A stretch of DNA of 64,000 nt from Aequorivita todarodis (GCF_028561335.1 NZ_JAQQTG010000002.1:1-64000); one strand, 5' to 3'; positions 46,989 to 56,118 are shown, counted from the stretch's first letter. Numbers and translations: made by a program. The notes: generated by a model not told the origin, from the letters alone.

Positions 46989-47927
46989 ATGAAAACAGTA
47001 GGTATCATAGGAGGCTCTGGCTTTATAGGAAGTTACACCACCAAGAAATTTCTGGAAGAAGGATACAATGTAAAAGTATCTGTTACCGACATCAAAAAGA
47101 GCGAAAAGTACCAACACCTCTTCAATTTTGAAAACTCGGACAACCTCAACATTAGTGCACTGAAAGTGGAAGATTTGGAAACGTTGAAAGGTTTCATCAG
47201 CGATTGCGAAATTGTAATCCACGGCGGCACGCCTTTTCAGTTAGATGTTAAAGATCCACAGACAGAACTTTTTGACCCAACCATTAAAGGAACCGAGAAT
47301 TTTTTGGAAGCCGTAAGTGAGACCCCTTCTATTGAAAAGGTTGTGTTGATAGCTTCCGTCGCGGCCTGGAATACCAATTTTCCACTGCCATCATACGGAA
47401 AGACCGCCACAGACACCTTTGATGAAACCGATAAAAAATACATAAGCGTCGAAAGCCATCCGTATGCACAGGCCAAGTTTATGGCCAACCAAACGGTGGA
47501 AAACTTTATAAAGAAAAACCCAAATCTTTCCTTTGAAATTACATCGGTATCGCCAGTTGGGGTTATGGGGAAATCTCTGTCAAATAGGGAAGATTCTACT
47601 TCCACTGGAATGCAGTTTCTCTTTAAGAACAAAATTGCCCCCAATCCATTTGTGCAAATGCTTTATGACACCAATGCCGAAATGGCCGTAGTAGATGTAA
47701 ACGATGTAGCGGAAGCCATTTTTAAAGCCGCAACAATTTCCGGCCTACACGGCAAAAACTATTTGCTGAGCAGCGAAAGTTACCCAGTGAGCGATATGAG
47801 CTTAATGCTGAACCATAAAGAACCGAAAAACAAAGGAAATATAATTTACCAGAACCAACTGGCAATGAACGATCTGGGCGTGAAATTCAGACCTGTTCAA
47901 GAGACTTTAAACAGTTATTCAAAATAG
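46989..47927 (+). CDS. NAD-dependent epimerase/dehydratase (extended SDR)
   Basis: 312 residues. Rossmann glycine motif GGSGFIGSY at the N-terminus, and the SDR catalytic YxxxK in SHPYAQAKFM (Y and K about residues 159 and 163), with a serine upstream in ASVAAW. The closest described relatives are dihydroflavonol-4-reductase or NmrA-like proteins; the substrate is not inferable. It follows the NTF2-like lipoprotein by 71 bp. Confidence 0.9.
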   Translation: MKTVGIIGGSGFIGSYTTKKFLEEGYNVKVSVTDIKKSEKYQHLFNFENSDNLNISALKVEDLETLKGFISDCEIVIHGGTPFQLDVKDPQTELFDPTIKGTENFLEAVSETPSIEKVVLIASVAAWNTNFPLPSYGKTATDTFDETDKKYISVESHPYAQAKFMANQTVENFIKKNPNLSFEITSVSPVGVMGKSLSNREDSTSTGMQFLFKNKIAPNPFVQMLYDTNAEMAVVDVNDVAEAIFKAATISGLHGKNYLLSSESYPVSDMSLMLNHKEPKNKGNIIYQNQLAMNDLGVKFRPVQETLNSYSK

Positions 47928-47940
47928 TAAAAAGAAAAAA

Positions 47941-47964
47941 GTTATTGAGTTATTGAGTTATTTA
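47941..47964. repeat. TTATTGAG octamer repeat
   Basis: GTTATTGAGTTATTGAG, then TTATT, in the gap after the SDR gene. Confidence 0.6.
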
Positions 47965-48032
47965 TGAAAACCCCTTAATGAGCTATAAACCAACAATATA
48001 AAACCGAATATTAACCAAATAAATACATAAAA

Positions 48033-48965
48033 ATGAAAACAACAATTCTATCGGCAATGCTACTCATAGCTTTCATTGCCACAGCACAGAAAAAGAACGG
48101 AACGGTCTATATTGAGCATCCGGCAATTGACGTAGTAAATGATTTTACCAAAGCATCAGCTGCGGGCGACAGAGCCAAAATGGCGAGTTACCTGACCGAC
48201 GACTTCAAGGCCTATAACGGTACTTCAGACAATGCCAACGACAAGGGAATGGACAAGGAAGCCTTTCTGGACAACCAAATGCTTTACCACGATAATTTGG
48301 ACTACTATGCCATTGAGACATTTCCCGGCTCCTACCCAGATGCCATTGAGTATAAAAAGGACAATCCGGATGGCGATGTGTGGGTACAGACCTGGGATTT
48401 AATAAAGGGCGTCCACAAAACCACCGGCGTGAAGATTGATGCCGCTTCGCACCGGCTTTATACCCTTACCAAAAACAATAAAATAAGCAGGCTCATCATA
48501 TACAAAAACGACGGGGTAATTGATGAAATACGCTCCAGTTTTTCCGACAGGAAAAACGGCACCATCTACAACCACCACGATTTTATAAATACAGTCAGGA
48601 AGATGATGTACGCCATCGAGAACAACGACTGGGACAAGGCATACAGTTTTTATGATAAAGACGCCCGGTTTGTCGATTCCAGTTCGCCCGATTTCAAGAG
48701 CATTTCGCTGGCAGAGCAGAAAGCCATAGACAAACAGATACTGGACAAATTTGACGTGGCCAGTATTGATGTGGTGGGCTATCCCGATTATTTACATTAC
48801 GAAATGGGTGATGCCCACGTAGTGCAGTCCTGGTGGAACATCAACTTTATACGCAAATCGGACAAAAAAGCAATCACGGTCCCCATCCACTACCAAATGT
48901 ATTTTAATGAGGATGGTAAGATAACCAGTGAAACCGCCTATTACAACCCGAAATTGTTGGATTAA
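48033..48965 (+). CDS. Exported two-domain NTF2-like protein
   Basis: 310 residues; signal peptide ends ATAQ. Two NTF2/SnoaL-like domains seem to be present: the first with DFTKASAAGDRAKMASYLTDDF and DVWVQTWDLIKG, the second with MMYAIENNDWDKAYSFYDKDARFVDSS, VQSWWNINFI and the C-terminal strand KITSETAYYNPKL. Both share the helix-then-beta-sheet order. It is part of the accessory run that holds several such proteins. No active-site assignment. Confidence 0.8.
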   Translation: MKTTILSAMLLIAFIATAQKKNGTVYIEHPAIDVVNDFTKASAAGDRAKMASYLTDDFKAYNGTSDNANDKGMDKEAFLDNQMLYHDNLDYYAIETFPGSYPDAIEYKKDNPDGDVWVQTWDLIKGVHKTTGVKIDAASHRLYTLTKNNKISRLIIYKNDGVIDEIRSSFSDRKNGTIYNHHDFINTVRKMMYAIENNDWDKAYSFYDKDARFVDSSSPDFKSISLAEQKAIDKQILDKFDVASIDVVGYPDYLHYEMGDAHVVQSWWNINFIRKSDKKAITVPIHYQMYFNEDGKITSETAYYNPKLLD

Positions 48966-48979
48966 GATTAAACGAAATA

Positions 48980-49168
48980 GAAAGACCCCTGACCCCTAAA
49001 GGGGAATAACTGACTAATTGTTTTTAGACACTTTTTAGGACCGGGGTAAATTCTTTTGAAATTGAAACCTGAAAAAATCTCAATGGATATCTGTTGCATA
49101 ATTAAAGATGAAAATTAAGACTAAACTAACCCGTCCTATGTCTTAAGTCCTTTAGTCATAAGTCAAAA
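48980..49168. repeat. CCCCTAAAGGGG and GTCTTAAGTCC repeats
   Basis: GACCCCTGACCCCTAAAGGGG at 48980-49005, then TCCTATGTCTTAAGTCC and TAGTCATAAGTC units at 49134-49168, members of two families seen elsewhere. The rest of this 282-bp gap is AT-rich with no recognised element. Confidence 0.55.
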
Positions 49169-49247
49169 AAAAAACTCCCCAGTTATAAAGCAAAACAATT
49201 CAATTTTAACCCGTTTCCGCCTATTGTGGAAACACAAATTAAAAATC

Positions 49248-50018
49248 ATGAGAAAATTAATTTTTACAATGCTTTTAGTACCCTTTTTGGCACTATCGCA
49301 AAACAGTACCGAATACGCCGTATTCGAAACCGCAAACTTAACCCCCAACCCTGCGCAAATAAGCCAGTTTGAAAAAGGGTTGGCGGCACACAACAAGAAA
49401 TACCATGGCGAGGGACCTTACGGGGTAAGGGTTTACTGGATAATGAATGGACCCAACACCGGTAGCTATCATTGGAGTATGGGACCATTTCCTTGGAGCT
49501 CTTTGGACAACAGACCTGCCCAAAAAGAAGGCCATGATGCCGATTGGAACACAAATGTAGCTCCATACACAACAGCAGAAAGTGGCGCGCAAAGCTATTG
49601 GCGCTTTGAGGCCGAACTTTCAAGATTCCCAAAAGACTTTACCATTAAGAATATGGAAGTTGATTACTGGAACATTAAAAGAGGTAAGATGGAAGATGCC
49701 AAAAAATTGGTTGAAAAAGTACATAAAGTATATGCCGAAAAAAGCCCCGATGATACGTTTGGCATTTATATAAATGAATTTCCAAGCACCAAGGAAGGAC
49801 GCGACTTAGCGGTAATCTCATTTTTTGATAAATCTGCTTGGTTAGGCCAAGATAGAGGTTTTGTCCAAAAATATGAAACCGTGCACGGCAAAGGCAGTTG
49901 GGCTACTTTTTTAAACGACTGGATGAACGTAACTGACGGTGGCGAAACCGAAATCTGGATGTATGTTCCGGAATTAAGTGGCATTAGTGGCGACGTAAAA
50001 GCCGCTGATAGAAACTAA
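49248..50018 (+). CDS. Exported hypothetical protein
   Basis: 256 residues from MRKLIFTML, signal peptide ending LALSQ; an ATG 8 codons upstream is in frame but would precede the signal. The mature part is rich in aromatic residues (GPNTGSYHWSMGPFPWSS, SYWRFEAEL) and contains a ferredoxin-like repeat, VDYWNIKRGKMEDAKKLVEKV, suggesting an ABM-like alpha-beta barrel fold. No motif allows a function. It is followed by a CACAGAG-type inverted repeat. Confidence 0.75.
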   Translation: MRKLIFTMLLVPFLALSQNSTEYAVFETANLTPNPAQISQFEKGLAAHNKKYHGEGPYGVRVYWIMNGPNTGSYHWSMGPFPWSSLDNRPAQKEGHDADWNTNVAPYTTAESGAQSYWRFEAELSRFPKDFTIKNMEVDYWNIKRGKMEDAKKLVEKVHKVYAEKSPDDTFGIYINEFPSTKEGRDLAVISFFDKSAWLGQDRGFVQKYETVHGKGSWATFLNDWMNVTDGGETEIWMYVPELSGISGDVKAADRN

Positions 50019-50022
50019 CAAA

Positions 50023-50090
50023 ACTTTGCGCCCTTTGCGCCTTCGCGGTAAAATGTACCCACCGCAGAGGCGCAGAGTACGCTAAGAAAT
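50023..50090. repeat. CTTTGCGCC / GGCGCAGAG inverted repeat
   Basis: Arms CTTTGCGCCTTCGCGGT and ACCGCAGAGGCGCAGAG (14 of 17 complementary) around an 11-nt loop. Same family as 57752-57809. Confidence 0.7.
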
Positions 50091-50106
50091 TGTAAAAAAC
50101 AATAGT

Positions 50107-50442
50107 ATGAAAACTTACGAAACCCAATGGAGCAAAGCAGAGCTGAAAACATACATTCTAATGCTCTGTGCCAAAGCAGATAATTTGGAAACCGAGGAAG
50201 AAATAGCCCTGATAAAGAAGAAAACTTCTGAAGAAATGTTCGAAAAAATGTACCGGGAATTTCAGAATGATGACGAAGATGAAAGCCTTGAAAAAATACA
50301 GGACGCACTGGAACGGCACCAATACTCTGAACTTGAACTGTGCGAGCTGAAAAATGAAATCCAGCAACTCTTTGCCGCAGACCGCAAGGTCCCGATGGCC
50401 GAAAGCAATCTGGGAAGAATTCTGGAGAATATTATTTACTGA
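50107..50442 (+). CDS. Small TerB-like helical protein
   Basis: 111 residues, all helical, acidic, no signal peptide. The pattern TYILMLCAKADNLETEEEIALIKKK resembles TerB-type tellurium-resistance domains, in which a helix pair carries an acidic loop, but the match is weak. The stop codon is embedded in a GAAATCGAAATCG repeat that begins at 50441. Confidence 0.6.
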   Translation: MKTYETQWSKAELKTYILMLCAKADNLETEEEIALIKKKTSEEMFEKMYREFQNDDEDESLEKIQDALERHQYSELELCELKNEIQQLFAADRKVPMAESNLGRILENIIY

Positions 50443-50472
50443 AATCGAAATCGAAATCGAAACTGAAACTGA
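50441..50472. repeat. GAAATCGAAATCGAAACTGAAAC repeat
   Basis: Hexanucleotide-period array starting inside the stop codon of the previous gene. A second copy with a CCCGAT / ATCGGG hairpin appears at 51583-51612 after the next gene. Confidence 0.6.
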
Positions 50473-50586
50473 AGATGATCCTGGTAACCCCGTGAAAAGA
50501 TGAATTTCCTGCAAAATATTCCCCGCCCTTAAGCGTGGCTCCTTGTAGATATAATCATCGAAGTTGTAAATGAAAATTAAGAAATA

Positions 50587-51576
50587 ATGAAAATTATAAT
50601 GCAAATCCTGTTTTTGTTATTTGTGGGTTTCGCAATGAACGCCCAAGGCGCAGACCCGCATGGGAGTGCCGAATCTGCAATTACAGGAATGGTTTCTTCG
50701 GAAATAAAAAACCACAAAAACTTGGATAAAATGGGTAGTCAAAAGCATCTAACTACTTCAGAAAAAGTTTATGCCAAAGACGAAGCAGACGTAAAGGCAT
50801 CAATCGAACAATTTCTAATCGTAGCAGGAAACTACCAGCTCGACAAAATGGAAAAAATGATGTCCGACAATGCAAGTCTCGCAACCAAAAGATTAAGGGA
50901 CGGCAAATGGACTACTGAAACCATATTGATGCGCGACTATTTTGAAGCGGGAAAAATCAGAACCAACCGGCCATATTTTGAACCCGTAAAAGAATACACA
51001 ATACATGTGAGCGAAGGGCAATTGGCATTCGTAAAAGCCGATGCCGTTTTACATGCTTTCGGAGTTCCACTTTTGCACAACATTGATTATTTCACATTGC
51101 TAAAGAAAAACGGGGCTTGGAAGTTTATCAATATTTCGTTCACCTCAACCCGTATTCCGGAAACTGAAAGAATTTACGACCCAATCGTCTTCGCCAAAAG
51201 TTACGCACAGGCCTGGTGCAGCCAAAACCCAGATTTTGTGGCGTTGTTTTATGCCGAAGATGGCTCGCTAAACATAAACAATAGTACGCCTTCAGTTGGA
51301 AGAACGGACATTGCAAAATCTGCCGAGGCCTTTATGGAAACCTTCCCTGACGATATGGTTGTCGCTTTTGACAAATTGGTCAAAACTCCAAAGGGAACAG
51401 AGTTCCATTGGACATTGACCGGGACCAACACAGGCCCCAACGGCACCGGAAAAAAAGTAAACATAAGCGGTTTTGAACTTTGGCAGTTGGACGAAAACGG
51501 TTTGATAAAAGAATCGAAAGGCAGTTTTGATGCTGAAGAATATAGCCGGCAGATTAAATATGGTGTAGCAGATTAA
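50587..51576 (+). CDS. Exported two-domain NTF2-like protein
   Basis: 329 residues, signal peptide ending MNAQ. The first NTF2-like domain (about residues 60-185) includes ASIEQFLIVAGNYQLDKMEKMM and LHNIDYFTLLKKNGAWKFINISF. The second (about 195-320) includes SYAQAWCSQNPDFVALFYAEDGSLNIN and ELWQLDENGLIKESKGSFD, typical of SnoaL domains. It belongs to the same accessory run as the gene at 48033 and is followed by an APC permease. Confidence 0.82.
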   Translation: MKIIMQILFLLFVGFAMNAQGADPHGSAESAITGMVSSEIKNHKNLDKMGSQKHLTTSEKVYAKDEADVKASIEQFLIVAGNYQLDKMEKMMSDNASLATKRLRDGKWTTETILMRDYFEAGKIRTNRPYFEPVKEYTIHVSEGQLAFVKADAVLHAFGVPLLHNIDYFTLLKKNGAWKFINISFTSTRIPETERIYDPIVFAKSYAQAWCSQNPDFVALFYAEDGSLNINNSTPSVGRTDIAKSAEAFMETFPDDMVVAFDKLVKTPKGTEFHWTLTGTNTGPNGTGKKVNISGFELWQLDENGLIKESKGSFDAEEYSRQIKYGVAD

Positions 51577-51582
51577 AGTTGA

Positions 51583-51618
51583 AATCGAAATCGATCCCGA
51601 TAGCCATCGGGAGAAGAT
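51583..51618. repeat. GAAATCGAAATCGATC repeat with CCCGATAGCCATCGGG hairpin
   Basis: Two GAAATCG units, then a 16-bp hairpin (CCCGAT / ATCGGG), then GAGAAGATGAAAAC. It fills most of the gap before the permease. Confidence 0.55.
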
Positions 51619-51633
51619 GAAAACAACAAAAAA

Positions 51634-52953
51634 ATGAAAACACAAGACGAAGGCTTAAAAAGAGAAATAGGTTTATGGGGACTTTCAGCCAATATGATTA
51701 ACATAATCATAGGCTCCGGTATTTTTGTATTGCCTGCCATTGTAGCGGGAATTTTAGGGCCGGCATCTATAATTGCTTATATATTCTGCGGTATTCTGGT
51801 AATACTTATTATGCTGTGTTTTGCAGAAATGGGAAGCAAAATAACCAACTCTGGTGGGGATTATACCTATGTAGAAACCGCTTTTGGTAAATATCCCGGG
51901 TTTTTGATATTTTTGGTAGGTTTTGTCGCGAGAATCTGCGCAACAGCCGCCGTGGCTAACGCTCTGGTTGATGTGTTAGCAGTTGTTTTTCCTTTGTTCC
52001 ATTCTTATACTATCAAAATAGGGTTCTTTGTATTGCTCTTTTTCGGCTTTGCAGTCATTAATGTTTTAGGCGTAAAACAAGGAATTGGCCTTGTAAAATT
52101 CAATACTGTAGCCAAACTCCTTCCGTTGATTTTGCTCGTAATATTTGGTTTAAATTATGTTGACATTGAAAATTTAAAATGGACTGCCACACCCAGTTTT
52201 CAGCAAATAGGAGATGCCTCCCTAATTTTGTTTTTTGCTTATACTGGTGGCCCTACTGGTCTTATGGTTGGCGGTGAAATTAAACACCCCGAACGTACGA
52301 TACCGCGAGCGGTTATTATAAGTATGGCTTTTTTAATACTCTTTTATATCGCCATTCAAACCGTTGCCCAAGGCGTTTTGGGGAGTCAGCTTTCTCCCGA
52401 TATGGCTACTCCGCTTGCAATGGTAGGACAAGTAGTTTTTGGCCCCATTGGGTTTACTTTTATCATGCTTGGAACGGCCATTTCTATGATGGGAAACATA
52501 AGTGGCCAGACCTTAAATACACCGAGAAGTTTGTTTGCGGTTTCCCGCGATGGAATATTGCCCGTAAAAGCATTTCAAAAAATACATAAAAAATACGCCA
52601 CACCCTATACTTCCATTTTAACCTTTTCCACACTCGGGTTTCTCTTTGCTGTTCTTGGCGGCTTTAGAATACTAGCAGTATTATCAGTTGTCGGAGCACT
52701 TTTGAGTTATGCAACCGTTTCACTTGCTGTACTTAAATTCAGAAAAAAACCAGAACTAAAAGCCAAAGGATTTACCATTCCCGGAGGATCAATAGTACCG
52801 CTTTTATCTATTGCAATCTGCTTGTTCTTTATGTTTCATTTAAAAGTAAACGAGGCCATAAGTATCGCGGTATTTTTAGGGGTTGCCACTATTTTGTATT
52901 TGGGTTTAAAGTGGGTTAAAAAGAAAAATATGGAAACTATAAAGGAGAAATAA
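51634..52953 (+). CDS. APC-superfamily amino-acid permease
   Basis: 439-residue transporter, about 12 membrane segments. TM1 signature LSANMINIIIGSGIFVLPAI; conserved ITNSGGDYTYVETAFG loop and MGNISGQTLNTPRS before TM9. Paralogous to the permease at 57834, with which it shares the N-terminal GLKR..G..GLSAN segment. Substrate unknown. It follows the NTF2-like gene by 57 bp and precedes the methyltransferase by 55 bp, so it is part of the same run. Confidence 0.92.
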   Translation: MKTQDEGLKREIGLWGLSANMINIIIGSGIFVLPAIVAGILGPASIIAYIFCGILVILIMLCFAEMGSKITNSGGDYTYVETAFGKYPGFLIFLVGFVARICATAAVANALVDVLAVVFPLFHSYTIKIGFFVLLFFGFAVINVLGVKQGIGLVKFNTVAKLLPLILLVIFGLNYVDIENLKWTATPSFQQIGDASLILFFAYTGGPTGLMVGGEIKHPERTIPRAVIISMAFLILFYIAIQTVAQGVLGSQLSPDMATPLAMVGQVVFGPIGFTFIMLGTAISMMGNISGQTLNTPRSLFAVSRDGILPVKAFQKIHKKYATPYTSILTFSTLGFLFAVLGGFRILAVLSVVGALLSYATVSLAVLKFRKKPELKAKGFTIPGGSIVPLLSIAICLFFMFHLKVNEAISIAVFLGVATILYLGLKWVKKKNMETIKEK

Positions 52954-53008
52954 GCCGCACAATTTTGAAGCATTATTTACTATAAAAATCACATATAATA
53001 TCATTAAA

Positions 53009-54049
53009 ATGGAAACACAAGCACAACCAACACCAGCGGCGATCCTTCAAATGGGATCAGGGTTTTGGGCATCAAAAATACTTTTGACAGCAGTAAACTT
53101 CGAACTCTTTACACATCTTGCAAAGCAACCAAACCAGTCTGCCAAGAACCTCAAAACTTTATTGGGTTTGAAATGCACAGACAGAAACACTTACGACTTT
53201 TTGGACTGTCTGACCGCATTTGGATTTTTGAAACGAGAAGGGCTTTTGGAAACTGCCAGCTACTCAAACACTTTAGATACCGATGTGTTTTTGGATAAAA
53301 CCAAACCTTCTTATATAGGCGGGATCCTTGAAATGATGAACGAAAGACTGTGGGAATTTTGGGGAAATCTAGAGGACGGTTTAAAAACAGGCTTGATTCA
53401 GAATGAAGCCAAGGATGGAGGCGAGGGCATTTTCAATGTGATTTATGACAATCCCAACTTATTAAAAAACTTCGTGAATGGAATGACAGGTGTTCAGATG
53501 GGGAATTTTATGGCTTTGGCGCAAAAGTTTGATTTTTCAAACTACAAAACTTTGGTAGATGCAGGGGGCTCGGCAGCCGTACTTTCTGCGATGGTCGCGA
53601 AGAATAATCCACATATAAGCTGTACCACGTTCGACTTGCCTTCCTTGGAAACTATGGCGAAGGAAACTGTTCAAAAATTCCAGTTAGAAGATCGTGTGAA
53701 AGTTTTGAGCGGTGATTTTTTCAAGAATGGATTGCCAAAAGCGGATATCGTAACCATGGGGAATATATTGCACGATTGGGACGAAGACACAAAAATAAAA
53801 CTGATGCAAATCGCTTATGATGCGCTGCCAAAAGGAGGTGCTTTTATCGCCATTGAAAATGTTATTGACAATGATAGAAAACAAAACGTTTTTGGATTGA
53901 TGATGAGCCTGAACATGCTCATTGAAACTGGTGACGGATTCGACTACACCTTTGACGATTTTACAAAATGGGCAAAAAAAGTAGGTTTTTCATCTACTGA
54001 ATTGATGCCTTTGGCAGGACCAGCGAGCGCTGCGATTGCTTATAAATAA
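53009..54049 (+). CDS. SAM-dependent O-methyltransferase (acetylserotonin/caffeate type)
   Basis: 346 residues: an N-terminal dimerization region (FWASKILLTAVNFELFTHLA), then the methyltransferase domain with the SAM motif LVDAGGSAAVLSAMV (about residues 180-195), CTTFDLPSLE, and DIVTMGNILHDWDEDTKIKLM, in which the HDW pair is the usual catalytic histidine and neighbour. The layout matches class I plant-like and bacterial O-methyltransferases acting on hydroxylated aromatics or polyketides. Substrate unknown. Confidence 0.9.
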   Translation: METQAQPTPAAILQMGSGFWASKILLTAVNFELFTHLAKQPNQSAKNLKTLLGLKCTDRNTYDFLDCLTAFGFLKREGLLETASYSNTLDTDVFLDKTKPSYIGGILEMMNERLWEFWGNLEDGLKTGLIQNEAKDGGEGIFNVIYDNPNLLKNFVNGMTGVQMGNFMALAQKFDFSNYKTLVDAGGSAAVLSAMVAKNNPHISCTTFDLPSLETMAKETVQKFQLEDRVKVLSGDFFKNGLPKADIVTMGNILHDWDEDTKIKLMQIAYDALPKGGAFIAIENVIDNDRKQNVFGLMMSLNMLIETGDGFDYTFDDFTKWAKKVGFSSTELMPLAGPASAAIAYK

Positions 54050-54081
54050 TAATATTAACGTAAACATTAAATTGTATAAAT

Positions 54082-54600
54082 ATGAAGACAATAAAATTCA
54101 CAACAATAGCAATTGCTTTGGTTGCGACAATTTCAATATCGAGCTGCAACGAGAAAACCAAAACGGAAACAAACGTTGAAAAATCGGAACCCACCGAAAC
54201 CGTTGTTGCTAATGAAACCCCAGACTATTTCCTGCTGCGTCCCGAAGTTGAAAAAGCCTATGGCTACTCGCATGCCGTAAAAATTGGCAACGACATAAAA
54301 ATTTCCGGAGCCGTAAGTATGGACGATGAAGGCAACCCAACCGCTGTGGGCGATTTGGAACAGCAGATGAAAAACTGCTATGCCGATATTGAAAAAATTC
54401 TAAGCCACTACGGCTGCACTTATGACGATGTGGTAAAGGAAAACATATTTACCACCAACATGCCCAAGTTTTTGGAAGTGGCGGCCTATAGAGCAGAGAT
54501 TTATAAAAACCATTTCCCCACAGGCTCATGGCTTGGTGTGAAGGAATTGGCACTACCGGAATTTATGATTGAGATTGAGATGGAAGTATACAAAAAATAG
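54082..54600 (+). CDS. RidA-fold lipoprotein
   Basis: 172 residues; signal peptide and lipobox (SISSC, then NEKTKTE), so an exported lipoprotein, unusual for this normally cytosolic fold. The mature part is a RidA/YjgF domain: YSHAVKIGNDIKISGAV, EQQMKNCYADIEKILSHYGCTYDDVVKENIFTT, and the final IEIEMEVYK strand. The arginine that RidA uses for imine hydrolysis (P-x-R-S segment) is replaced by T-G-S here, so deaminase activity is doubtful. It precedes the cupin gene by 25 bp. Confidence 0.9.
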   Translation: MKTIKFTTIAIALVATISISSCNEKTKTETNVEKSEPTETVVANETPDYFLLRPEVEKAYGYSHAVKIGNDIKISGAVSMDDEGNPTAVGDLEQQMKNCYADIEKILSHYGCTYDDVVKENIFTTNMPKFLEVAAYRAEIYKNHFPTGSWLGVKELALPEFMIEIEMEVYKK

Positions 54601-54625
54601 ATTTACGAATACTAAAAAACATATT

Positions 54626-55077
54626 ATGAAAACACTTAGAAATTACCTGTTAATCATTGCTGTCTTTGCAATAACGGCAGCTTCATTTGGCCAACAAAAA
54701 TTGGATGCTTCAACTTTTGCCTATAATACCGGAAATCCTGCCGATTGGCCCGCAGCGCTGGACGCAGTAGTAGCCGCCCCAAAAAACCATAAAATTTTAT
54801 TGGAAAACGACAAGGTGAGGGTTTTGGAGGTAACACTTTTACCGGGCAAAAAGAACCGCTGCACCATCATCAATGGCCAAGCACGCTTTATATAATGAGT
54901 GCGGGAGATTTTGTGGATTATGACGCCCAAGGCAATGTGATCCTCGATTCCCGAAAATTCCCCGAACAACCAACGTATCCGCTGACCATATTCAAGAATG
55001 CCGAAGCGCCGCATCAAGCCGAAAACCTGAGTAAAACAGAAACCATCAAGCTTATTCGGGTTGAAATGAAACAATAA
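54626..55077 (+). pseudogene. Cupin-domain gene split by a -1 frameshift
   Basis: The frame starting at 54626 has a signal peptide (AASFG, then QQ) and runs to a stop at 54893-54895. The next frame continues MSAGDFVDYDAQGN to a stop at 55077. A one-base shift back at 54848-54853 (AAA AAG, within CAAAAAG) joins them and restores a cupin metal motif (EPLHHHQWPS) exactly in the interrupted place. It is therefore a single gene of about 150 residues, either disrupted by a one-base deletion, or translated by -1 slippage at an A-A-A-A-A-G run, or affected by a sequencing error in that run. Confidence 0.85.
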
Positions 55078-55206
55078 ATAAATTACCTCGGGGCATTTTC
55101 GTGAGCTATTAAAATTTCAAATTCTAAATTCCAAAAGGAAGCGAGATAGAGCCTCCGGGAATGGAACCCAAAAAAAATTATATAGTAAGTCATAAAACAA
55201 ACAAAT

Positions 55207-56085
55207 ATGAAAACATCAAAATTACTTTTAGCCATCGCTTTCTTGAGCATTTCAACAGTATTCGCCCAAAAAAGCAACATTGAAAAAGACCTGAAAATGT
55301 ACGAACAGGTTTGGAGCGATATTGTTAACAAAGGTCAGATTGAGCTTATCAACGATAAAAACTTCGACCCAAATGTCGTGCAGCTCAACAATACGGGAAA
55401 TCTTGAAGGCATCGCAGCGTTTCGGGATTATTACCAAAATTTCCTGACCGGATTTTCCAATATAAAATTTACTGTGAAGGACATTTTTGGCCAAGGCAAC
55501 AATATCGCAAAACATTGGAGTTTTACAGGAAAACATACTGGCAATTTCTTCGGAATTCCACCTACGGGAAATGTAGTAAATATCGAAGGTGTTACCATCG
55601 CCAAAATGAAGGACGGCCGCATTGTGCAGGAGCAGGATTTTATGGACCCGAACATGATGATGCAGCAGTTGGGTCTGGTTTCTGATCCCAACAACTTAAG
55701 CGTAGTTGACAATATGTACAAAGCCTTTGCGGTTGGCGATATTCCAACCGTCCTCGCCGGCATGGACCCAAAAATAGTTTGGAATGAAGCCGAAAGCAAT
55801 TCCCTCGCAGATGGCAATCCATACATTGGCCCAGATGCGGTATTAAATGGTGTTTTCAAAAGACTTGGAGAGGAGCACGAATATTTCAGATTAGAAGATA
55901 TCCAGCTTCACGGTATGGACAATAACCAAGTGCTGGCAACGCTTCGTTATGATGCCAAAGTAAAGAAAACCGGAAAGACCTATAACGCCCAAGTTGCACA
56001 TCTTTGGACACTCAAGGATGGAAAGGTTGTCGCATTTCAGCAGTTTTTGGATACCGAGAAAGTGGCCGAGGCGATGGAAAACTAA
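55207..56085 (+). CDS. Exported two-domain SnoaL-like (ester cyclase type) protein
   Basis: 292 residues, signal peptide ending TVFAQ. The first domain has the SnoaL ester-cyclase pattern (FRDYYQNFLTGFSNIKFTVKDIF, WSFTGKHTGNFFGIPPTG, VTIAKMKDGRIVQEQDF with the Q/D-x-F strand); the second is a shorter SnoaL_2 domain (VDNMYKAFAVGDIPTVLAGMD, WNEAESNS, LWTLKDGKVVAFQQF). It is the last gene of the co-oriented run and is followed by a strong terminator. Confidence 0.85.
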   Translation: MKTSKLLLAIAFLSISTVFAQKSNIEKDLKMYEQVWSDIVNKGQIELINDKNFDPNVVQLNNTGNLEGIAAFRDYYQNFLTGFSNIKFTVKDIFGQGNNIAKHWSFTGKHTGNFFGIPPTGNVVNIEGVTIAKMKDGRIVQEQDFMDPNMMMQQLGLVSDPNNLSVVDNMYKAFAVGDIPTVLAGMDPKIVWNEAESNSLADGNPYIGPDAVLNGVFKRLGEEHEYFRLEDIQLHGMDNNQVLATLRYDAKVKKTGKTYNAQVAHLWTLKDGKVVAFQQFLDTEKVAEAMEN

Positions 56086-56118
56086 ATTTTCAACTAAAAC
56101 GGAGCAAGCCGAAAACCC

